A stretch of 64,000 bases of DNA from Xanthomonas bonasiae (GTDB taxonomy: Bacteria; Pseudomonadota; Gammaproteobacteria; Xanthomonadales; Xanthomonadaceae): assembly GCF_017163705.1 (NCBI RefSeq), contig NZ_JAFIWB010000006.1, positions 1-64,000 of the forward strand, read 5' to 3'. Shown here in pieces: positions 12,990 through 21,880 of this stretch. Under the pieces are notes generated by a model that saw only the letters and a program-made list of their open reading frames with translations, was not told the DNA's origin and did no database searches. Within the stretch, counting starts at the first letter, position 1, and each line of letters opens with the position of its first letter. The position numbers and the translations under genes were made by a program.

Positions 12990-14192
12990 ATGACCAAGCC
13001 GACGCTCTTGGTGCTGGCCTCCACCTATCCTCGTTGGCGCGACGACACGGAACCTGGCTTCGTCCATGAGTTGTGCCGACGCTTGACCGACCGGTTCCGC
13101 GTCGTGGTGATCTGTCCTGGCGCCAAGGGCGCCCTAGGCCGCGAGCTAATGGATTCCGTCGAAATCCATCGTTATCGTTACGCTCCTCAGCGATGGGAAA
13201 CCTTGGTAAACGATGGCGGAATGGTATCGAACGTGAGACGCCATCCTTGGAAGGCACTCATGCTCCCCGGATTTTTCCTCGGCCAACTGGTCGCGGCCTA
13301 TCGGGTGGCCCGCAAATATCGACCCGCCGTCATCCATGCGCACTGGCTGCTGCCGCAGGGGCTGGTTGCCACTGCGCTGACGATTGCTACACCCTCCATA
13401 CCGTTCCTGGTCACCTCTCATGGTGCGGATCTGTTCGCGCTGAAGTCGTGGCCTTTCCGCATGATCAAACGCATGGTGATACGCCGATCGGCGTGTCTCG
13501 CCGTCGTCAGCGAGGGCATGCTGGAGAAGGTGACCAACCTGGGGACAGATATGTCCAAGGTGGTGGTAGAGCCGATGGGGACAGATCTTTCAGCCAGGTT
13601 TTTTCCCGACCCCGCAGTACCACGATCGCGTACGGAAATATTATTCGTTGGTCGGCTTGTGGAAAAAAAGGGCCTTCGGTTCCTGATCGCTGCGATGCAC
13701 GCGATCCGGGCCGCCGTCCCCGGTGCTACGTTGACAGTTGCCGGGTTCGGTCCCGAACTGGAGACGCGCAGGAAGCAGGTCCGCGACCTGGGACTGCAGG
13801 ACGTTGTCTGCTTCCTGGGTGCGATTCCCCAGGCGGAGCTTCCCTCACTCTACCGCCGCGCCGCCTTGCTCGTCGCCCCTTTTGTAGAGGCAAAAGGTGG
13901 CGACCAGGACGGGCTCGGACTCGTGTCGATAGAAGCACTAGGATGCGGTTGCCCGGTTGTGGTGTCCGCCATCCCTGCAGTCCGACGCTTGGCTGAGACA
14001 TGCAACGGGGTGCATACGGTTCCGCCGGGTAGCGCAGCAGCATTGGCCCACACCGTCTCGCGCCTAATCCGCTCACCGCAGCTGGTCGATCCAAACGACG
14101 TGCGCGGCTTTGACTGGCATGTGCGCGCGGGGGCATACGCAGCATTGCTGGATAGCGTGATGCGACGACGCTTCGCCGGCTCTTCACGATGA
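12990..14192 (+). CDS. Family 4 glycosyltransferase
   Basis: A retaining GT-B glycosyltransferase of about 400 aa. The N-terminal half has LLVLASTYPRWRDDTEPGFV, common in exported-glycan transferases, and HAHWLLPQG. The C-terminal half has the donor-site run ILFVGRLVEKKG and the acidic motif DGLGLVSIEALGCGCPVV (E-x7-E type). It begins 23 bases after the GT2 gene and its stop overlaps the start of the flippase gene by four bases, so the three are probably co-transcribed. Donor and acceptor are unknown; a role in building a lipid-linked glycan is inferred from the neighbours. Confidence 0.85.
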   Translation: MTKPTLLVLASTYPRWRDDTEPGFVHELCRRLTDRFRVVVICPGAKGALGRELMDSVEIHRYRYAPQRWETLVNDGGMVSNVRRHPWKALMLPGFFLGQLVAAYRVARKYRPAVIHAHWLLPQGLVATALTIATPSIPFLVTSHGADLFALKSWPFRMIKRMVIRRSACLAVVSEGMLEKVTNLGTDMSKVVVEPMGTDLSARFFPDPAVPRSRTEILFVGRLVEKKGLRFLIAAMHAIRAAVPGATLTVAGFGPELETRRKQVRDLGLQDVVCFLGAIPQAELPSLYRRAALLVAPFVEAKGGDQDGLGLVSIEALGCGCPVVVSAIPAVRRLAETCNGVHTVPPGSAAALAHTVSRLIRSPQLVDPNDVRGFDWHVRAGAYAALLDSVMRRRFAGSSR

Positions 14193-15439
14193 ATGCCAAG
14201 TTTCGCATGCCAAAACTGGGTTGGCTGGCACGCAACACCCTCGGCACAACGCTCTGGCACGCGTTGCGAGTAGCTAGCCAACTCGTTTGGGTGCTGCTTT
14301 TGGCGCGCGTACTAGGGGCATCTGGTTACGGAAACTACTCAGGCATTGCAGGTTTGGCCGTTGCGCTGGGAGGTTTCGCCGGCTTCGGACTTGGCTTGCG
14401 TATGTATCAGGATACGGCGCGCGACCACACCTTATTCCCCATGAGATGGCAACAGGCGGGACGTGCCTTGGCATGGAGTACACCGCTGCTTCTGCTCGTG
14501 TACTTGGTGCTTGGAAGCGCCATCTTCAAACAGCCAGGCAGCTGGATACTGCTCGGCATCGGGCTATCGGAAATTCTGTTCGCACCAATCATCGCCCAGG
14601 TTGCCTCCGCATACGCTGCCCATACACTGGTGCTGCAAGCAGCAGCGGTACCCGTTGCAGGTTCCTTGGCTAGAGTCGCCGCGGTTGGCGCCTTCATGCA
14701 ACTCGAATCTGGTCAGGGACTTTCCTTGTACGTCTGGCTGCATCTGACAGCGCTGGCCGCTTGCGCCATCTTGCTGCGGCACGGATGCACAAGGCGATTG
14801 CTCGCAAACTCGCCAAACCATTCACTTGCCTGGAACGACTTGCGGGCCGGCATCGGACTTTCAGGCATCTGGGCAAGCACGATGGCATGGACCTCCGTGG
14901 ACAAGACGTTCGCGCTGCGCTGGGGAGGCGAAGCGATCGCAGGAAACTTCACCGCAGCTCAGCGGTTCACGGGACTGGCGACACTCCCGATCGAAGGGCT
15001 CATCGGTGCGGCGCTGCCTCGCATGTTTCGGCAGGGGGCCGGCATGAACGAGCACCCATTCATGATGCGGGCGCTGCTCGCGTGCACCTTTGCTTACGGG
15101 CTGGTCGCGGCCCTGTTTCTTTACTTCGCATCGGGCACAATCGTCGCGATATTGGGCAGCGACTTCGCATCCGCCGCACCCGTCGTAAAGCTGCTCGCCT
15201 GGTGTGCGCCCATCAGTTGCATGCGGATCCTGTTGGCGCACTGGCTCTTGGCGAGAAGTGATATCCGGGCCAGGGTATTGCTTGAGACGATAGGTCTTTG
15301 CGTCCTGGCGTGGGCAATGTTCGCCTTCACTCCTACGCAAGGAGCAATAGGCTCCGCCTGGGCCATCATCGCAGGCGAATGCGCCTTGGTGCTTCTGTTC
15401 TCCATCCGTCTGATCACGCATCGGGCGAGCGCGACCTGA
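14189..15439 (+). CDS. Wzx-type oligosaccharide flippase
   Basis: A 416-aa polytopic protein of the polysaccharide-transporter (MATE-like) family, expected to flip an undecaprenyl-linked glycan across the inner membrane. Roughly a dozen hydrophobic segments run along its length. LLLARVLGASGYGNYSGI near residue 35 is the typical N-terminal signature, and a second such half follows (FALRWGGEAIAGNFTAAQRF). The ATG overlaps the previous stop as ATGA. Its 3' end overlaps the convergent GT4 gene by 26 bases. With the transferases around it, this implies that a lipid-linked glycan reaches the periplasm. Confidence 0.85.
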   Translation: MNAKFRMPKLGWLARNTLGTTLWHALRVASQLVWVLLLARVLGASGYGNYSGIAGLAVALGGFAGFGLGLRMYQDTARDHTLFPMRWQQAGRALAWSTPLLLLVYLVLGSAIFKQPGSWILLGIGLSEILFAPIIAQVASAYAAHTLVLQAAAVPVAGSLARVAAVGAFMQLESGQGLSLYVWLHLTALAACAILLRHGCTRRLLANSPNHSLAWNDLRAGIGLSGIWASTMAWTSVDKTFALRWGGEAIAGNFTAAQRFTGLATLPIEGLIGAALPRMFRQGAGMNEHPFMMRALLACTFAYGLVAALFLYFASGTIVAILGSDFASAAPVVKLLAWCAPISCMRILLAHWLLARSDIRARVLLETIGLCVLAWAMFAFTPTQGAIGSAWAIIAGECALVLLFSIRLITHRASAT

Positions 15440-16577
15440 CATGAACTCGTGACTGGAGTCCCGCGATAAGCTTTTCATAAGCATCGATTGATTTTTGCTC
15501 GCCGAACTCGGCCGCCCGTCGCCTCAACGCGTCAGGCTCGACCCGGCACCTGCCGTCGATGACATGGATCAACGCTGCGGCCAGCGCATCGCGATCGCCG
15601 CAACGGACAAGCTGCCCGAACTTTCCATCCTGCAGAATTTCGCGCGGTCCGTCGGGACAATCCGTCGAAACGACCTGTGTACCACATGCCATTGCTTCCA
15701 CGAGAACATTTCCGAAGCCCTCGTAATCTGAGCACAGGACCAGGACGTCTGCCTGACGAATATAGGGCAAGGGATTAGGGACATAGCCAAGCCACTTGTA
15801 TCTCGCATCTGACCCAGTCGCCTCCACCCATTGCGACACCCGGCGCTCCAGCGGGCCAGTTCCAATCATCAGCAGCCGCGCTGGCCCTTGAGTGACGACC
15901 TGAGAAAATGCGTGAAGCAGGAGATCGACACGCTTCTCCGGCGAAAGTCGGCCAACGAAGATGACGGTGGGAGCACTCCGGTCCGGCCACGGCCAGTTCA
16001 CCTGTTGCAAGGAGCGCAGTTCAAAGTCCGACGCCACCACGGGATTATGGATGACGCTGACTTTGTCAGGCAGCAGCGCCAATTCAGAGCGCATATCGCC
16101 AGCCACCGATTCGGACACAGCGACGCAAGCATCGGCACGAGGAAAAAGCGCCCGCATCACGCGCTTCAGCAATTCAAGCTTCAACCGTTTGGCGCCATGA
16201 CTCGCCATCCTCGGACCCGATATCGACAGGTGCTGGGTAATCACCACGCGTATTTTTTTTCGGGAAACGCACTTCAAGAACAGGACAAGGCACGCCACGT
16301 CATTGGACGTCGTGAAAATTACATCTGGCGCCTGCCGCCGCCACTCGCGCCCAAAACCCGATAAAAAATGAAAAGGCCCCTTTGACGCGATTTCAAGAAC
16401 AGGAATGTTCGCCACGAGCCCATCAACAGGATGCGCAAGCACCTGTCCCACAACAAGCTTGACGTGGTGACCTCGAAGGCAAAGCCCATTGGCGAGCGCA
16501 ACCTGCACGCGCTCCAGACCCCCATGACCGAATCGGCTCAGGAGAATCCAGATGTTGGCTGGCTCAGGATCCGTCAT
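15414..16577 (-). CDS. Family 4 glycosyltransferase
   Basis: A GT-B transferase of 387 aa. The N-terminus ILLSRFGHGGLERVQVALAN is the Gly-rich acceptor-side loop. The C-terminal half shows VIFVGRLSPEKRVDLLL and the donor-site motif SDYEGFGNVLVEAMACGTQVV. It is the last gene of a minus-strand trio (methyltransferase, FkbM methyltransferase, this gene); its ATG comes one base after the FkbM stop (TAG-A-ATG), so translation is likely coupled. Its last 26 bases overlap the convergent flippase gene. Sugar specificity cannot be told. Confidence 0.85.
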   Translation of the reverse strand: MTDPEPANIWILLSRFGHGGLERVQVALANGLCLRGHHVKLVVGQVLAHPVDGLVANIPVLEIASKGPFHFLSGFGREWRRQAPDVIFTTSNDVACLVLFLKCVSRKKIRVVITQHLSISGPRMASHGAKRLKLELLKRVMRALFPRADACVAVSESVAGDMRSELALLPDKVSVIHNPVVASDFELRSLQQVNWPWPDRSAPTVIFVGRLSPEKRVDLLLHAFSQVVTQGPARLLMIGTGPLERRVSQWVEATGSDARYKWLGYVPNPLPYIRQADVLVLCSDYEGFGNVLVEAMACGTQVVSTDCPDGPREILQDGKFGQLVRCGDRDALAAALIHVIDGRCRVEPDALRRRAAEFGEQKSIDAYEKLIAGLQSRVHVRSRSPDA

Positions 16578-16578
16578 T

Positions 16579-17448
16579 CTACTCGGCGACGGTACAAAGC
16601 ACGTTCTGGTAGGGCCCGAGAGAGGAACGGTCTACGTTCCATAGCGCTCCATCGGACCGAATGGCATGGAACCGATATCCGAATTCGTGCAGATAGTCCA
16701 GTATATCGCGCTGATCGTACCCCGCTTTCAACGAGGACTCCTTCTGGACCTCCACGATCAACGAGGGCTTGTACTTCCCCAACGTAAGCCTGGCGCCTTG
16801 CAGACAGGGCAGCTCGGCACCTTCGATATCGACCTTGATGACGTCGACCCTGGGGAGCGGATTTGCATCGAGATAAGCGTCCAGCGTCGTTATTTCGACG
16901 TTTTGAAGTGCGCGATCGTGCGAAGGTGTTCCAAACAGACTGCCCAGCCCGTGATGCTCGTCTCCAGGCTCTCCTTGCCCGCAGGAAGAGAAGATCGGCA
17001 CATGGTCATGTCGATTCGACAGTCCTTGACGTACCACCGTGACGTTGCGGAGATCGTTTCGCAGCACATGGCTACACAACGTGTCGGCGAGGCCATCGAC
17101 AGGTTCGAACGAAACGACCCTCCCTGCCTGACCCACGCGCTTCGCCGCCACCAGTGTGATCTCCCCGATATTGGCGCCAACATCGATGACGCTCATGCCG
17201 GGCGCCAGGGTGCGGTCCAACAAGGCCACGATGCCCTGGCTGTAGTACCCCATCCAGAAGATGCGCCGCTGCATGTGTTCCGTCAAAGACAAGTCCATCG
17301 CCATGTCACCGTCAAAATCTCCGATGCTGACCATGGCCCTGTGATGCCGGAAGAGTCGCCTCATGATGGATTGAGGAGCATTGAACCGCCCGCCAAATGA
17401 GAATGCTCTGGCAGAGGCACGGAGGCCGAGCAAGGTACCGACCTTCAC
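16579..17448 (-). CDS. FkbM family SAM-dependent methyltransferase
   Basis: A methyltransferase of the FkbM group, which often O-methylates sugars or lipids in glycan clusters. The SAM site is VIDVGANIGEITLVAA, then VVSFEPV; VDVIKVDIEGAEL is the family's second conserved motif. I place the start at GTG 17448 (289 aa): it overlaps the previous stop as GTGA and has a near-perfect AAGGAGGT ribosome site 7 bases upstream. An earlier GTG at 17505 would add 19 residues with no such site. It sits between a second methyltransferase and a glycosyltransferase, which suggests a methylated sugar in the product. Confidence 0.88.
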   Translation of the reverse strand: MKVGTLLGLRASARAFSFGGRFNAPQSIMRRLFRHHRAMVSIGDFDGDMAMDLSLTEHMQRRIFWMGYYSQGIVALLDRTLAPGMSVIDVGANIGEITLVAAKRVGQAGRVVSFEPVDGLADTLCSHVLRNDLRNVTVVRQGLSNRHDHVPIFSSCGQGEPGDEHHGLGSLFGTPSHDRALQNVEITTLDAYLDANPLPRVDVIKVDIEGAELPCLQGARLTLGKYKPSLIVEVQKESSLKAGYDQRDILDYLHEFGYRFHAIRSDGALWNVDRSSLGPYQNVLCTVAE

Positions 17449-18257
17449 CCGAGCACCTCCTTGTCCGGCATGTGATTCAGCTTGCGCAGGACATAGATGT
17501 GGCACGACGAACCCAACAACGACGAGAGATTCTTCCTCCTCGCGATGGACAACTTATGCGCAAATGAATTGCACATCGTGTAGAAAATCCCGGTCGAATG
17601 TATCGTGACCGCCTCAAAGCCCCCTTTTTGGAACGCTTGCAACCACCACGAGCGGGAAAAATAGAACGTCTCAGTCAACACATTGCCTCTTTCTCCATGC
17701 CTCGAAGGAAACAGCGTCTTCAGCCACTCCTCAAGTCCCGATGGGGTCTTTGGAATTGCAACGGAATTCTCGCCCTCAGCTGGCGCTTTCGTGGAGGTGG
17801 AAACCCGTTGCAGCACCCGGCGTGCCAGCCAGAGATAGTGGCCAGGAATGCTCCAAAGACGGCAAGAGCTACTGGGCAGCACGTGCACTGCCTGGCCATC
17901 GCGCTTTAGCACACGCCTCGTCTCATCCAGGATGCGGTCGATGTCCGCAACATGCTCAAGAACGTTCGAGGAAAAAACGATATCGAACGCACCATCGGCA
18001 AATGGAAGCGTCCGTCCATCGTAGTCCTCGACTTCGAAGACCCGTGCATCATGGTAGTGACTGCTTGGCAAATCCACCGCACGCACTTCATAGCCAGCCT
18101 CCCTCAGCATCAAGGCCTGCTGACCAGTCCCCGCCCCCAACTCCAGGACGGTTACCTCCCGGCCAGGCGCAGGAACTGGGAAGAACGCAAGGGCCTGACA
18201 CAACTCGTATGCCCGAATCGCCTGCAAGCTCTTGAGATGATGTTCGCTGGCGGACAT
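17445..18257 (-). CDS. Class I SAM-dependent methyltransferase
   Basis: A 270-aa methyltransferase with the Rossmann SAM signature VLELGAGTGQQALML near residue 35, an acidic VRAVDLPSS, and the post-motif FDIVFSSNVLEHV near residue 95, typical of UbiE/ubiquinone-like and sugar methyltransferases. It is the first gene of the minus-strand trio and overlaps the FkbM gene by four bases. It is divergent from the GT4 gene at 18370, with about 110 bases between them for two promoters. The substrate is not evident. Confidence 0.82.
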   Translation of the reverse strand: MSASEHHLKSLQAIRAYELCQALAFFPVPAPGREVTVLELGAGTGQQALMLREAGYEVRAVDLPSSHYHDARVFEVEDYDGRTLPFADGAFDIVFSSNVLEHVADIDRILDETRRVLKRDGQAVHVLPSSSCRLWSIPGHYLWLARRVLQRVSTSTKAPAEGENSVAIPKTPSGLEEWLKTLFPSRHGERGNVLTETFYFSRSWWLQAFQKGGFEAVTIHSTGIFYTMCNSFAHKLSIARRKNLSSLLGSSCHIYVLRKLNHMPDKEVLG

Positions 18258-18369
18258 TGACGGCTCTGGAGTGCAGGGTCTGGCTGCGGTTAATCTAACG
18301 CCTGAAGGATAAGCTTGCCAGACCGTCGCACGCGCGGCGCTTCAGCGCCGATCGACAGGAAACGCCCGA

Positions 18370-19485
18370 GTGAAGATATTGGTGGTCTGCAAGCGGCAGT
18401 ACTCGGACAAGGATCTCCTTGAAGACCGCTTTGGGCGACTGTACGAGCTGCCTCGCGAGCTGGCCCGGCAGGGCCACTCGGTGCGCGTCTGCGCACTCAG
18501 CTATCGCCGGCGCCGAGAAGAAGACGTCCATGAACCCGACGATCTCGGCGTACAGTGGCGTTCGGTCAACGCGCTGCCACAGGGCCTCCTTCGCCATTCC
18601 CAATGGCTCGACACAGCGACCTCGCGCTGGCGTCCAGATGTCGTGTGGGCCAGTTCCGACATGCTCCAGGCGGTGCTTGCCGCCCAATGGGCGATCAAGC
18701 GAGACGTTCCCTACGTCATTGACCTCTATGACAACTATGAGAGCTTTGGCCTCTCGCGGCTACCCGGGCTGTCTGGCGCATTCCGATCGGCTTGCCGCCG
18801 CGCGCATGCATTGACGACAGTGTCGCGCGCCCTTGCGGAGTATGTCCGTGGAGGCTACCAGGTAGCCTGTCCCGTCCACGTTGTGGTGAATGGCGTGAAC
18901 ACCGAGATCTTTCACCCCCTCGACAAGCGCTCCTCCAGAGCTGCGCTGGGACTGCCGCTCGATGCACGCCTGATCGGTACAGCAGGGGCGCTGACGTCAA
19001 ACCGGGGCATCAGCGATCTGTTTGACGCTTTCATCCAATTGGCCAAAGGCATGCAAGACCTTTGGCTGGTTCATGCCGGGCCGACCGATCGGACAGTTCG
19101 CCGCTATCTCCACCCTCGCATCATCGACCTGGGGAGACTTCCACAGACCGAGGTACCCCATGCCCTGGCGTCGTTGGACGTCGGGATCGTGTGCAACCGG
19201 AGTTCGGCGTTTGGACGCTACTGCTTCCCGCTGAAACTGCATGAAATGTTGGCGATGCGCATTCCGTTGGTGGCCACAGCACTAGGGGACGTCGCACAGG
19301 TACTGGGCAACCATGCTCCCTGTCTTTACGAGCAAGGCAATGTGGAGATGCTGGCGGACCGCATTTCTACACAGTTGGCACATCCCTCAGTTCCCGCAGT
19401 CCGCATACCGACTTGGCGCGATTGCGCAATCACGCTCGCTTCGGCGCTTCGGATTACAACCGCCGGCACGTCGACGCAGATGTGA
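18370..19485 (+). CDS. Family 4-like glycosyltransferase
   Basis: A 371-aa GT-B glycosyltransferase starting with GTG (KILVVCKRQYSDKDLLEDR). The middle has DLYDNYESFG and VVVNGVNTEIF, the usual linker before the C-terminal Rossmann domain. The donor site is less canonical: the loop reads RYCFPLKLHEMLAMRIPLVA, so the second acidic residue lies in KLHEM, as in many GT4 group 1 enzymes. It is a single plus-strand gene that ends 22 bases before the convergent GT-C gene. A role in the same glycan as its neighbours is inferred from position. Confidence 0.8.
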   Translation: MKILVVCKRQYSDKDLLEDRFGRLYELPRELARQGHSVRVCALSYRRRREEDVHEPDDLGVQWRSVNALPQGLLRHSQWLDTATSRWRPDVVWASSDMLQAVLAAQWAIKRDVPYVIDLYDNYESFGLSRLPGLSGAFRSACRRAHALTTVSRALAEYVRGGYQVACPVHVVVNGVNTEIFHPLDKRSSRAALGLPLDARLIGTAGALTSNRGISDLFDAFIQLAKGMQDLWLVHAGPTDRTVRRYLHPRIIDLGRLPQTEVPHALASLDVGIVCNRSSAFGRYCFPLKLHEMLAMRIPLVATALGDVAQVLGNHAPCLYEQGNVEMLADRISTQLAHPSVPAVRIPTWRDCAITLASALRITTAGTSTQM

Positions 19486-19507
19486 TACGCCATTTGGAAC
19501 CTTGCAC

Positions 19508-21367
19508 CTATTTCAATATACCAAGTTCTTTGGCCTTGTCGTGCACGACAGAGGCCTGTTCTTGATGCCCTTCCTGAAGAAGTGTGGAAAGCATTTTAGC
19601 GACAAAGGCGGGATCCGATCTGCCCGCTTCCACTGCTCTAGCAAACATCAGATTGGAAAATGTAGCGTCATGCAGGTAGGTCAGGCCATAGTCGCCGAAT
19701 TGGGCATACATGAAGGCAGGAACGCCGTTCCGACTGGCCAGTGCAACGCATGCCTCTTTCAGCCTCTCATCATCGATCGCCACGCCGCGCTTGCGCCGTT
19801 GAATCAAATCAGAGACAGATGATGCGACATCCGCCGAAAGCGGCTTTGTTTTCAACTTCAAGATCAATCCTGACCACCACTCGTCCTTGACCGGCTTGCC
19901 ATAGGCCAACGCCATGAGAATGAGCCCTTGCTCGGGCAGGGTCGATGCGCTTGGCAGAGCGGCGGCAGCCTCGAACTGTTGCTCGGCCAAGCTGTACAAG
20001 GGCGAGTCGCCGTCTCCATTGGCGCGTTCCACGAGCGCAATGGCAAGACCGGTTCTCGCCCGCGCGGACTGTGGATTCACGTCCACCAGTTCATTGAAGA
20101 AAAGGAACCCATTTCCCCACGTTGCCGAACGAATGGCGCAAAGACCAACCATGAAGACGACTACCGCGGCAACACCGACATATTTGATTGCAGGACCATC
20201 CCTCAACGGGATGATGCGCACCAATTCGGCAAACACAAGGAGTACTCCGAGCAACGAGAAATAGTTCCTGTGCTCAAAAACAAGCTCAAGATCTATCGCG
20301 TTGCTCGTCAACAGGTGCCCAGCAAAAAACCAGAAAACCCCGAGCGAAAGCAACGGCATCGCTCGCCGCGCAAGCCAGCCCACGCAAAGTAGAGCGACGA
20401 TAAAGAGCCACGAAAGAAGTGTCGTTACCGGCGAGAGCAGCCCGACAGACTTCGGATAGGAATCGTAATAAAAAATCAAACTTTTCGGCAACGGCAGGGC
20501 GATCTGCTGAAGGTAAAGAACCAATACCCTCCCTTGGGTAAGCAAGCGCTCATAGAGCGTGAAATCCCGTCCTTGGAAGGCACCAGGCTGAAGCGCCCGC
20601 GGCAAGAGCCACCCGAAGAATATCGCGCTCGCGACCAACCCGAACGCCAAGTACAAGGCGATCAGCAGACGCCTATCTCGCCGGTTATTCGCAGCAAAGC
20701 GGAACAGACAAACTTCCAGCGAGAAGGCATACGCGCCGAAAAGCGCAGCGGATTCCTTGGACAACAGCCCAACCAAGGCGAGCGCCCCGGAAAAGCAGAG
20801 CCATCCCCACCCAGAACCGCCCTCCATCTGCCGTTGTCTTCCATGCAGGTAGACAATGAGCGCCAGCAACACGAACGTCAGCGACAGCGACTCCATTCGC
20901 TGAACTACATACAGTACCGTAGACACCTGCAGGGGATGCACGGCCCACAGCAAGGCAACGACCAGGCAATAGCCGATCCCACGCCGAACAGACATCGTGG
21001 CGGCACCGCGTGTCATCTTCAACAACAGGGCAAACACCAGCCACGCGTTGACGACGTGGACCACCACCCCGGTCAACTTATAGCCCCAAGCATTTTCGCC
21101 CGAGAAGTACCAGTTCAGAGCAAAACTCAAGGTAGCCAACGGCCTGCCAACGGAGCCCGGCTCGTAGCCCATGGCCGAGCTTTTCAAGCTCTGAAAGTTT
21201 AATGCAGCAAGATGGATCTTCGCGTTGTCGACGATATTCGGGTAATCGTCGAACAAGAATGGCCCCGTCAGCCCAGGCCAATATACGGCCAGAACAACGA
21301 TGACCAATACGACAACTCCAAGCCACGGGGAAGCAGCCAGCGCCCGCAAGGTTGGCGGATTCGCCAT
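19508..21367 (-). CDS. GT-C membrane protein, candidate pilin oligosaccharyltransferase
   Basis: A 619-aa protein with about ten or more membrane segments over the first ~430 residues and a soluble helical C-terminal part (from ELVDVNPQSARARTGLA) that looks TPR-like. The N-terminal loop GPFLFDDYPNI (FDD at 39-41) and HPLQVSTVLYVVQRMESLSL at 144-163 resemble GT-C enzymes of the PMT/TMTC group, whose acidic first periplasmic loop is catalytic. It lies 40 bases after the second pilin on the same strand, the place where pilin-specific O-oligosaccharyltransferases sit in other bacteria. The role as a pilin glycosyltransferase is inference; it has no clear PglL or TfpO signature that I can see. Confidence 0.7.
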   Translation of the reverse strand: MANPPTLRALAASPWLGVVVLVIVVLAVYWPGLTGPFLFDDYPNIVDNAKIHLAALNFQSLKSSAMGYEPGSVGRPLATLSFALNWYFSGENAWGYKLTGVVVHVVNAWLVFALLLKMTRGAATMSVRRGIGYCLVVALLWAVHPLQVSTVLYVVQRMESLSLTFVLLALIVYLHGRQRQMEGGSGWGWLCFSGALALVGLLSKESAALFGAYAFSLEVCLFRFAANNRRDRRLLIALYLAFGLVASAIFFGWLLPRALQPGAFQGRDFTLYERLLTQGRVLVLYLQQIALPLPKSLIFYYDSYPKSVGLLSPVTTLLSWLFIVALLCVGWLARRAMPLLSLGVFWFFAGHLLTSNAIDLELVFEHRNYFSLLGVLLVFAELVRIIPLRDGPAIKYVGVAAVVVFMVGLCAIRSATWGNGFLFFNELVDVNPQSARARTGLAIALVERANGDGDSPLYSLAEQQFEAAAALPSASTLPEQGLILMALAYGKPVKDEWWSGLILKLKTKPLSADVASSVSDLIQRRKRGVAIDDERLKEACVALASRNGVPAFMYAQFGDYGLTYLHDATFSNLMFARAVEAGRSDPAFVAKMLSTLLQEGHQEQASVVHDKAKELGILK

Positions 21368-21407
21368 TACAAGATCCCCGGACCGTAGTCCCTACTCAGA
21401 AAATCAG

Positions 21408-21818
21408 TCATCCACACCCTTCGGGCCGATACTTTTCAGGCATGTCGCTGCCATCGCAACTCCACACGCCGGACGTGCTCCGGCGCAGCGATAGCGTCGT
21501 TCCAGCGACCAAGTCGTTACCGGCCAGAACGCAGCTGATACCACCAACCCCTGTTGCAGCGTCAACCGAGGCAGTTATCTCGGGACATCGCGCGGATGAG
21601 GACAACCCTATGTAGGAGGCACTGACATCGCTCCCCCTGCCCTCGTTGAATGCCGCCTCAAGGCCAGTCTGCCCGCCCCGAATTTCGCTTAATGCCGCCA
21701 CGACCTGCGAACGCGAAACGTAATTGGTGTAGCCCTGAAGGGCGATCGCAGAAAGAACAGCCGCTATGGCGATCACCATCATCAGCTCGATCAAGCTAAA
21801 ACCCTTCTGATCGCGCAT
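21408..21818 (-). CDS. Second type IV pilin, lacking Pro22
   Basis: A prepilin of 136 aa with a short leader MRDQKG and the cleavage/methylation site G|FSLIE, including Glu5, followed by the hydrophobic stem. Unlike pilA1 it has Gln at mature position 22 (AIALQGY), where major pilins keep the Pro kink. The C-terminus has a disulphide-type loop CDGSDMPEKYRPEGC that shares EKYRP with pilA1. It follows pilA1 by about 60 bases but with a strong terminator between, so it is probably made at a lower level. The GT-C gene follows 40 bases downstream. It may be an alternative pilin or one specialised for glycosylation. Confidence 0.88.
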   Translation of the reverse strand: MRDQKGFSLIELMMVIAIAAVLSAIALQGYTNYVSRSQVVAALSEIRGGQTGLEAAFNEGRGSDVSASYIGLSSSARCPEITASVDAATGVGGISCVLAGNDLVAGTTLSLRRSTSGVWSCDGSDMPEKYRPEGCG

Positions 21819-21833
21819 ACCTTTGCCCCTTAT

Positions 21834-21859
21834 AAAAAAACCCCACTAAGTGGGGTTTT
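21834..21859 (-). terminator. Strong intrinsic terminator after pilA1
   Basis: On the minus strand aaaaccccac-tta-gtggggtttt is followed by a run of T (plus-strand A 21834-21840). The 10-bp stem and T-run are a textbook intrinsic terminator between the two pilin genes, so most pilA1 transcripts should end here. Confidence 0.92.
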
Positions 21860-21880
21860 CCTTAAGCAAGACAAGTATTT

